From Haloactinospora alba (GTDB taxonomy: Bacteria; Actinomycetota; Actinomycetes; Streptosporangiales; Streptosporangiaceae): DNA of 64,000 nucleotides. Positions 58,733-64,000 of the stretch are shown in pieces (position 1 is the first letter of the stretch; every line of letters starts with the position of its first letter). A program made the position numbers and the translations under genes. The notes beneath the pieces were generated by a model. It was not told where the DNA came from. It saw only the letters and a list, made by a program, of their open reading frames with translations, and did no database searches. The stretch lies in assembly GCF_006717075.1 (NCBI RefSeq), contig NZ_VFQC01000001.1, positions 1,597,501 through 1,661,500 on the forward strand, read 5' to 3'.

Positions 58733-59686
58733 TCACGAAAGCCAGCACATGTCGCCGGTGTGCGGGTCGGTCCATGCCAACGGGCGTGTGTTGTGTGCGA
58801 GCAGAAGTGAGTTGCCGTGCTGCGCGGGGCGGGTGACCCCGCTCGGGAACGGGAGGGCGTCGGGGTTCTCCTGAGCGATCCAGTGCAGACCATGGTGCTG
58901 GATCTGTTTCGCGAGCACCCGGCGCTCTTCCGGTGCCAGGTAGGTCAACGTCGTCGTGTGGGTAACCACGATCGTGGTGCCGGGCGGGGCCGCGGCGACG
59001 GCCTCGGGCAACAGACTGGTGGCGTCTCCGTGCAGGACGTGGACCGGTTCGGTGGCGGCCAGGCGCAGCGCCGACTCCAACCGTGCCGCGCGTTCGTGGT
59101 GTTCCGGCCATACGAGGGAACGGAGCCAGTCGCGGTCCTCGGGGGAGCGCGGGTCCAACGGCGCGAGGTCGATCCCGATGCGGCGGGTTACGTGTGGTGG
59201 GGTGCTCTGCGGCAGGTGGCCCCGGGACCGGCATGTGATGCGGACGGGGGAGTCGGGGGCTCCCAGTGTGGTGCCGTTGACCTCGTAGGCGTAGCGGTCG
59301 GGGTGAAGGCACAACCCTGACGAGCTTCCCAGCTCGATCAGGGTCAGGGGCTGGGGGAGCGTTCCCAGGACGGGGTACACGGGAGCGCAGCGGGCTGGCT
59401 CGTTGGTTTGGGTGTGGTTGCGCTGCATGTGGGCGGCGATCCGGTGCCACTGTGCGAAGAGGGTTTCGCGGAACTCGGGGAAGCCGGCAGGGGTGCCTGT
59501 GAGGTAGCGGGTGCTGGCGAAGAGGAGGGTGGGGTGGTGTTGGCCAGCGGGCAGGGTGTTGAGTAGGGCGAGTATGGCTGGGTCGGACGCGACACCGAGT
59601 GCCAGCTGTGTGTAGAGAGGGGAGGTGGGGTGTGCTTCGTGGCAGGCGAACCGGTGGTATCGCTCCGCGATGTCGGGTTTTGACAT
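58733..59686 (-). CDS. DUF2332 protein
   Basis: A 317-residue protein of the DUF2332 family, which looks like a Rossmann-type methyltransferase relative but has no proven activity. It contains 'AERYHRFACHEAHPTSPLYT', 'LALGVASDPAILALLNTLPA', 'LLFASTRYLTG', 'PLTLIELGSSSGLCLHPDRY' (glycine loop like a SAM site), 'IGIDLAPLDPRSPEDRDWLR' and 'VVTHTTTLTYLAPEER'. It is divergent from the Bcr-type exporter gene. Confidence 0.8.
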   Translation of the reverse strand: MSKPDIAERYHRFACHEAHPTSPLYTQLALGVASDPAILALLNTLPAGQHHPTLLFASTRYLTGTPAGFPEFRETLFAQWHRIAAHMQRNHTQTNEPARCAPVYPVLGTLPQPLTLIELGSSSGLCLHPDRYAYEVNGTTLGAPDSPVRITCRSRGHLPQSTPPHVTRRIGIDLAPLDPRSPEDRDWLRSLVWPEHHERAARLESALRLAATEPVHVLHGDATSLLPEAVAAAPPGTTIVVTHTTTLTYLAPEERRVLAKQIQHHGLHWIAQENPDALPFPSGVTRPAQHGNSLLLAHNTRPLAWTDPHTGDMCWLS

Positions 59687-59874
59687 GGGGGGTGTTTTCT
59701 CTGGGGCAGCTCGTGGGTTGCCATGACTGTTGCCCGGACGGTCTCCCTCGAAACGCCGCGAGGGAGTGGTGGAGCGTAACGTAGGTCATGTCGGGCGCTC
59801 CACGGTGTGTGGGATGGCGCGTGTGGGCGTACCTGTTGGCGATGGTGTAGCTCGTCGATAGCCGTAGTCGTCAT

Positions 59875-61161
59875 GTGGATGGAGTGCGCGTGCGCTTGTC
59901 TCGTTTATCCCGGTCCGGACCGGGGGCGGATGGCAGTGGTTCTTCCGGTGTTCCGCGGTCGCGTCGGGCCATGGCGTTGCTCGTGTTGGTTCTGGGTGCG
60001 TTGACCGCGACGGGGCCGTTGTCGACCGACCTGTACCTTCCGGCGTTCCCACAGATCGCTCGTGACCTGAACGCTCCCGAGTCCCAGATCCAGCTGACGC
60101 TGACAGCGATCATGCTTGGCCTGGGTGTGGGTCAGTTGGTTATCGGACCGTTGAGTGACGGGCTGGGGCGGCGTCTGCCGTTGTTGCTCGGCGTCACTGT
60201 GTTCACTGTGACAACGTTCGCGTGCATGCTGGCTCCTTCGGCTCCGGTGCTTGTTGCTCTGCGGTTCGTGCAGGGGGTGGCCGGTGCTGCCGGTGCGGTG
60301 ATCGCGCGGGCGGTAGTCCGTGACCTTTTCGAGGGCGATCACGCGGCGCGTTTCTTCACCCGGTTGATGCTGGTGACCGGGATGGCTCCGCTCCTGGGGC
60401 CGATCCTCGGCGGGCAACTGTTGTTGTTGGGGCCGTGGCAGCTCACCTTTGGTGTCATTGGAGGAGTGTCCACTCTGACACTGGTGGTGGTGTTTTTCTG
60501 GTTGCCGGAAAGCCTTCCCAGGAGCGAGCGCCGGGAGATGAGGCCGGCGGAGCTTGCGCGGACGGTCGGAGCGTTGTTGCGTGATGCGCGGTTTGTGGGT
60601 CCTGCTCTGACCCTGGGCCTGAGTTTCGGGATGATGTTCACTTATGTGTCGTCGTTCTCGTTCGTTTCGCAGAACCAGTTCGGCGCTACAGCACAGCAGT
60701 TCAGCCTGATATTTGCGGTCAATACGTTGGGGATCATCATCGGGACGCAGCTCAACGGTTTTCTCATCGGGCGTGTCGAGACCGCGCGGCGGCTGGCAGC
60801 GGGGTTGACCGGGGCGCTGGTGGCGGTAGTGACCATGTCGCTGCTGGCGGCAACCGGGTCGGCCGGTTTGCTGTCGCTGACCGTGGTCTTTTTCGGCATG
60901 ATGTTCAGCGTCGGGTTCGTGTTCCCGAACGCGACGACCCTGGCTATCTCCAGCCAGCCCCCGGCGGTGGCGGGAACGGCGTCGGCGCTGATGGGATCGA
61001 TGCAGTTCGCGTTGGGTGGTGGCCTGGCGGCGCTGGCCGGTCTGACGGCTACGGGCGAGGCCACCTTGGCGAGTATGGCCGTGGTGATGGTGTCCGTGGG
61101 GGCGGCTTCCGCTGTGGTGTTCGCCGTGCTGGGACGGAGCGCTGCTCGTTCGGTCAGTTGA
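59875..61161 (+). CDS. Bcr/CflA-family multidrug MFS exporter
   Basis: A 428-residue proton antiporter. The Bcr/CflA pattern is clear: 'GALTATGPLSTDLYLPAFPQ', 'LTLTAIMLGLGVGQLVIGPL', 'SDGLGRRLPLLLG' (motif A), 'LRFVQGVAGAAGAVIARAVV', 'RDLFEGDHAARFFTRLMLV' and 'GMAPLLGPILGGQLLLLGPW'. The N-terminal 30 residues are Ser/Gly/Arg-rich and the true start may be inside them; GTG 59875 is the longest reasonable choice. Relatives export bicyclomycin, sulfonamides and other drugs. Confidence 0.87.
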   Translation: MDGVRVRLSRLSRSGPGADGSGSSGVPRSRRAMALLVLVLGALTATGPLSTDLYLPAFPQIARDLNAPESQIQLTLTAIMLGLGVGQLVIGPLSDGLGRRLPLLLGVTVFTVTTFACMLAPSAPVLVALRFVQGVAGAAGAVIARAVVRDLFEGDHAARFFTRLMLVTGMAPLLGPILGGQLLLLGPWQLTFGVIGGVSTLTLVVVFFWLPESLPRSERREMRPAELARTVGALLRDARFVGPALTLGLSFGMMFTYVSSFSFVSQNQFGATAQQFSLIFAVNTLGIIIGTQLNGFLIGRVETARRLAAGLTGALVAVVTMSLLAATGSAGLLSLTVVFFGMMFSVGFVFPNATTLAISSQPPAVAGTASALMGSMQFALGGGLAALAGLTATGEATLASMAVVMVSVGAASAVVFAVLGRSAARSVS

Positions 61162-61446
61162 GGTCGGATGATCCTGTATCCGGAGGGCGGGTGTTGTACC
61201 TCCCCGGGACGGTTTTCGGTGTTCCAGCGGAGCCGTTGAATTTTGGTGTTTTATGCCGGTCTCTGTGCTGTGTGGGAAACAGTGCGAGTAACTGTTAGTG
61301 ATTTCTCCGATGTCTTACGGGTTCGACATTCGGGGAAGTTGCCGCCGAGTGTGTGATGCGGGCACAGTGGGGCACATCCAGGTGACATGTGAGGTTACGG
61401 GTGGTGGTCTGTGCCACGGCCCGGCCGGTGGAAGGATGAGTCGGCC

Positions 61447-63342
61447 ATGCGGCAGTCGCGGCCCGATCTGTTGTCCCAGGCAGCTCAGTTCAACGGGTTG
61501 GGGGACGTGGTATACGAGCATGCCAACACCAGCCCGCGGGCTGGGATGTTCTCACGCCAGACCTCCGAGGGTGCCTGGGAGGAAATCAGCGCGAGCGGGT
61601 TCCTTGGTGAGGTGACCGCGGCGGCGAAGGGGATGATCGCTGCTGGTATCGGGGCGGGCGACCGGGTGGTGCTGGTGTGCGGTACCCGCTACGAGTGGGT
61701 GATGCTCGCGTTCGCAGCGTGGGTGGTACGGGCCGTTGTCGTTCCGGTCCATCCCCGGTGTTCGCAACAGCGGCTGCGGCGCGTCATGCGCGATTGCCGT
61801 CCTGCCGCGATCGTGCTCGAGGACGGGCGCCATGCCTCGACCGTGTCCGGGATCGGCCACGAGCTGACCGATCTGGCCAGGATCTGGCGGTTGGACGAGG
61901 CGGGGTTGGAGGCGATCACTCGTCCGGGAACCTACATCGACCCCACAGCGGTGCGGTTCCGTCGTGAGGAGGCCTCGCGGGAGGATCCCGCGCTCATCAC
62001 GTACCCCGCGAGCACCACGAGGCCGATCCGGGGGGCGGTGCTGACGCAGGGGAACCTGCTGGCTGTCGGTGAGCGCCTCGCCGAGCGTATGCGGCCGGGT
62101 GTGGAGTCCCGGGACGGGCGGGAGTGCACGTTGTTGCACGCGCCCTTGGCGGACGGCTTCGCGCAGACGACGCTTGTGGCCTGTGTACTGGGCCAGGTGC
62201 GGGTGGGACTCTTGGAGGAGGGGAACTCGCTACTGAACGAGCTGCGAGTGTTCCGCCCCACGGTGTTGGTGACGCTTCCTCGGGTGTTGGAACGTGTCCA
62301 CGCCCAGGAAAGGGCACGGATGCGTGAGAGCGGATGGGACAACCTCAACTCGTTCGAGGCAGCGACGGATGTGGCGATCGAGTTCGACAAGGCCGAGCGT
62401 AAGGGGGCTTGGCGGCGTGTCTCACGCGCGATGTACGACTGGATCTTTTCCCGGCTCCGGGAAGCCCTGGGTGGGCGGGTCCGGTTCGTCGTGTGTGCTG
62501 GTGGTGCGCTTCCCCTGTGGGTGGACCGGTTCTTCAACGGAGCCGGGATCCCCGTCTACCACGCGTTCGGCACGGTGGAAACCGCTCACGCGATAGCTGC
62601 CAGCGCCCCGGGTAAGCGACGTTCCGGAACCGCCGGGCAACCGCTTCGAGACGTTGAGGTGCGGGTCTCGGGAACCGGGGAACTGTACGTGCGGGGACCC
62701 GGGGTTTTCTCTGGTTACTGGAACGATGTGGAGGCGAGCCGGGCTGCGTTTCGTGACGGTTGGCTCGCCAGCGGGGTAGCCGGAACGGTCGACCCGGACG
62801 GTTACGTTTCTGTGGGGGAGTGGCTGTCCCCCCACGCTGCTGGTTCGGCTTCCGGCGATGGGAACGAGCCAGCGGAGAGGGACGAGGGCTCCGCGACAGG
62901 GACGCGGCTCCCGGAGAAAGCACCAGCTGACCCGGCCGGTGAGTACGTGGACGAGCTGGAGCAGCGGTTGCGTACGCATCCGCTGGTGAGCCAGGCGTTG
63001 GTGATCAGTGAGGGGCGGCCGTTCACGACTGCGCTCGTCACACTGGCCGGTGATCAGTTGGAGTACTGGCGCCTCGTCAACGGCAGGCCGTTGGCCATGT
63101 CTCCGCAGGAGATCGCCGCTGCCCCGGACATGGTGGCAGAGATCCAGGGTGTGGTGCAGGAGGCGAACGGTGCGGCCCCCGCCGCGGCCCAGATACGTGC
63201 CTTCCACATCCTCGCCGAGGAGTTCACGGTTCAGAGCGGATTGGTGCTGAGCTCGGGGGAACTGCGCCGTGCTGCCGTGCTGCGGGCTTTTGCCGAGGAG
63301 ATCGACGGCTTGTACCGGCAGGCGCAGCACCAGCACGAGTAG
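61447..63342 (+). CDS. Degenerate AMP-dependent acyl-CoA synthetase-like protein
   Basis: A 631-residue protein with the overall FadD15-like fold but without the residues an adenylating enzyme needs. The P-loop-like A3 region (184-203) reads 'YPASTTRPIRGAVLTQGN' where S-G-T-T-G-x-P-K-G is expected. 'FGTVET' (374-379) keeps only the Glu of Y-G-x-T-E. The T-G-D motif is S-G-V (442-444), G-R-x-K-D is replaced by G457-E-W and a low-complexity linker, and residues 597-615 contain no lysine. The frame is intact over 1.9 kb. ATG 61447 follows GGAAGGA. Probably non-catalytic or altered; role unknown. Confidence 0.8.
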   Translation: MRQSRPDLLSQAAQFNGLGDVVYEHANTSPRAGMFSRQTSEGAWEEISASGFLGEVTAAAKGMIAAGIGAGDRVVLVCGTRYEWVMLAFAAWVVRAVVVPVHPRCSQQRLRRVMRDCRPAAIVLEDGRHASTVSGIGHELTDLARIWRLDEAGLEAITRPGTYIDPTAVRFRREEASREDPALITYPASTTRPIRGAVLTQGNLLAVGERLAERMRPGVESRDGRECTLLHAPLADGFAQTTLVACVLGQVRVGLLEEGNSLLNELRVFRPTVLVTLPRVLERVHAQERARMRESGWDNLNSFEAATDVAIEFDKAERKGAWRRVSRAMYDWIFSRLREALGGRVRFVVCAGGALPLWVDRFFNGAGIPVYHAFGTVETAHAIAASAPGKRRSGTAGQPLRDVEVRVSGTGELYVRGPGVFSGYWNDVEASRAAFRDGWLASGVAGTVDPDGYVSVGEWLSPHAAGSASGDGNEPAERDEGSATGTRLPEKAPADPAGEYVDELEQRLRTHPLVSQALVISEGRPFTTALVTLAGDQLEYWRLVNGRPLAMSPQEIAAAPDMVAEIQGVVQEANGAAPAAAQIRAFHILAEEFTVQSGLVLSSGELRRAAVLRAFAEEIDGLYRQAQHQHE

Positions 63343-63379
63343 GGGCGGTGCGGCGGGTTCCCTTCGAGATCGGCGAAGA

Positions 63380-63485
63380 TGGACCTGCCTGCCCAGCGAG
63401 CGTTGTTTGATCGAGGCCAGGGCCGGGCGGTGATGTCCTGCTCGTCGGTGGGGCAGCGGGCGTAGCCAGTGATCGTCTCGCTCAT
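63380..63485 (-). pseudogene. Remnant of a serine recombinase (resolvase)
   Basis: Reading leftward from ATG 63485, 'SETITGYARCPTDEQDITA' matches the start of the resolvase catalytic domain (consensus G-Y-A-R-C-S-T-D-E-Q-D). Directly after it, in another frame, comes 'PGLDQTTLAG', resembling the R-P-G-L-D-x-A-L segment normally some 35 residues further on, with what lies between deleted. The catalytic serine position is Pro. No inverted repeats or downstream domain remain. Confidence 0.5.
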
Positions 63486-63663
63486 GCCGGGTGGGCGTAC
63501 GGTTGGCCCCCGACACGCAGCTCCACCGATGTGAGACACCGCAGGTCCATCTCACGATCCTCCCGCGTTTTCAGAGCGTCGTGACCGACAGGCGGCTACT
63601 TCCGACTGCGCTTCCGGCCCTCGGCGTTGCCGACAACCCTGCCTTGACCAGACCATGCGTGCT

Positions 63664-64000
63664 TCACTGAAAGCCGGGAGACCAGACCCCGGTAGCTGCC
63701 GTGGCGCGGACATAGTCCCTGAAATCCCGCGGCTCTCGACGGAGAGCGCGCTGGACTCCATCGGCCAAACGAGCCCTGCGGCCATCGAAGACCTCAGCCA
63801 TAAGGTCGGCCAACGGCCTGGCGAAGGCGGCCGGCGTCGCCTGTTCCTTCAGCCGCTGGGTGAACTGCTCCAGACTGACCGGCTGGTAGCGCAACGTGCG
63901 CCCGGTGGCCTCGCCTATTTCCGCAACTGCTTCGGCGAACGTCAGCAGCCGCGGACCGGTCACCTCATAGGTCTCCCCGACGTGGCCATCCTCGGTGAGT
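63664..64000 (-). CDS. NmrA-like NAD(P)-binding protein, 3' end only
   Basis: The last 112 residues of an atypical short-chain dehydrogenase; the start lies beyond the right edge. 'EDGHVGETYEVTGPRLLTFA' followed by 'EAVAEIGEATGRTLRYQPVS' and 'FTQRLKEQATPAAFARPLAD' is the usual C-terminal half of NAD(P)H-binding/NmrA-family proteins, where the small domain closes over the substrate. Substrate or regulatory role unknown. Confidence 0.75.
   Translation of the reverse strand, partial: LTEDGHVGETYEVTGPRLLTFAEAVAEIGEATGRTLRYQPVSLEQFTQRLKEQATPAAFARPLADLMAEVFDGRRARLADGVQRALRREPRDFRDYVRATAATGVWSPGFQ

Noticed and set aside
1-64000. CRISPR arrays, complete insertion sequences, phage genes, rRNA and tRNA genes
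   Set aside because: No regularly spaced repeats, transposases, integrases or structural RNA signatures were seen apart from the resolvase remnant.

Overview
The window looks like the chromosome of a GC-rich actinomycete. The evidence is very high third-position GC, many GTG and some TTG starts, and marker genes limited to or typical of Actinobacteria: rbpA, a HelY/Ski2-type helicase, a DUF3040 protein, an Rv3235-family protein, a DUF574 methyltransferase, F420-type PPOX and DUF385 proteins, and a HipA-family kinase paired with DUF3037. The lnt - fxsA - HAD - rbpA - UMF1 permease - glycerophosphodiesterase order resembles a block I recall from Streptomyces. A Nocardiopsis-like genus is my best guess; this is inference and no rRNA is present to settle it.

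Layout. 0-4 kb: an MHS permease (cut by the left edge) divergent from a TetR regulator, then an agmatinase-family ureohydrolase facing a Na+/bile-acid-type symporter. 4.4-7.3 kb: a PLP aminotransferase and a D-Ala-D-Ala ligase in tandem, then a DUF985 cupin. 7.7-10.3 kb: mtnA, an SDR and a PPOX protein. 10.4-19.2 kb: a purine-use cluster with an AzgA-like permease, a coupled xanthine dehydrogenase/8-oxoguanine deaminase operon and a divergent PucR activator. 19.4-29 kb: PPOX protein, ClpC-like AAA+ chaperone, hydrolase, DUF3040 protein, HelY helicase and acyl-CoA dehydrogenase. 29-39.4 kb: MsiK-like ABC ATPase, lnt, fxsA, HAD phosphatase, rbpA, DUF385 protein, UMF1 permease, glycerophosphodiesterase and Rv3235-family protein. 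39.4-44 kb: a LacI-controlled ribose-type importer whose permease and binding protein are one polypeptide. 44.3-51 kb: an Rrf2-controlled drug exporter, PstS, AroQ and a YdeP-type molybdoenzyme. 51.2-56.9 kb: an accessory-looking stretch with AT-rich promoters (GNAT, unknown protein, DUF574 methyltransferase, alcohol dehydrogenase, HipA-family kinase/DUF3037, membrane protein). 57-64 kb: MarR/MFS pair, DUF2332 protein, Bcr-type exporter, an acyl-CoA-synthetase-like protein that has lost its ATP-handling motifs, a resolvase remnant and the 3' end of an NmrA-like gene.

Regulation is unusually legible. The window shows a SigR-type promoter for rbpA, matched operator pairs for the Rrf2 and LacI regulators, a palindrome before marR, an inverted repeat in the pucR/pucC intergenic region, several -10 boxes placed for leaderless mRNAs, and an identical 17-bp motif at the -35 region of two AT-rich promoters. 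Most convergent or terminal gaps hold long, perfect, U-tract-free hairpins. The strongest candidates for undescribed biology are the HipA-kinase/DUF3037 pair with its motif-bearing promoter, and the motif-stripped adenylate-forming paralogue. No rRNA, tRNA, CRISPR array or intact mobile element was found.
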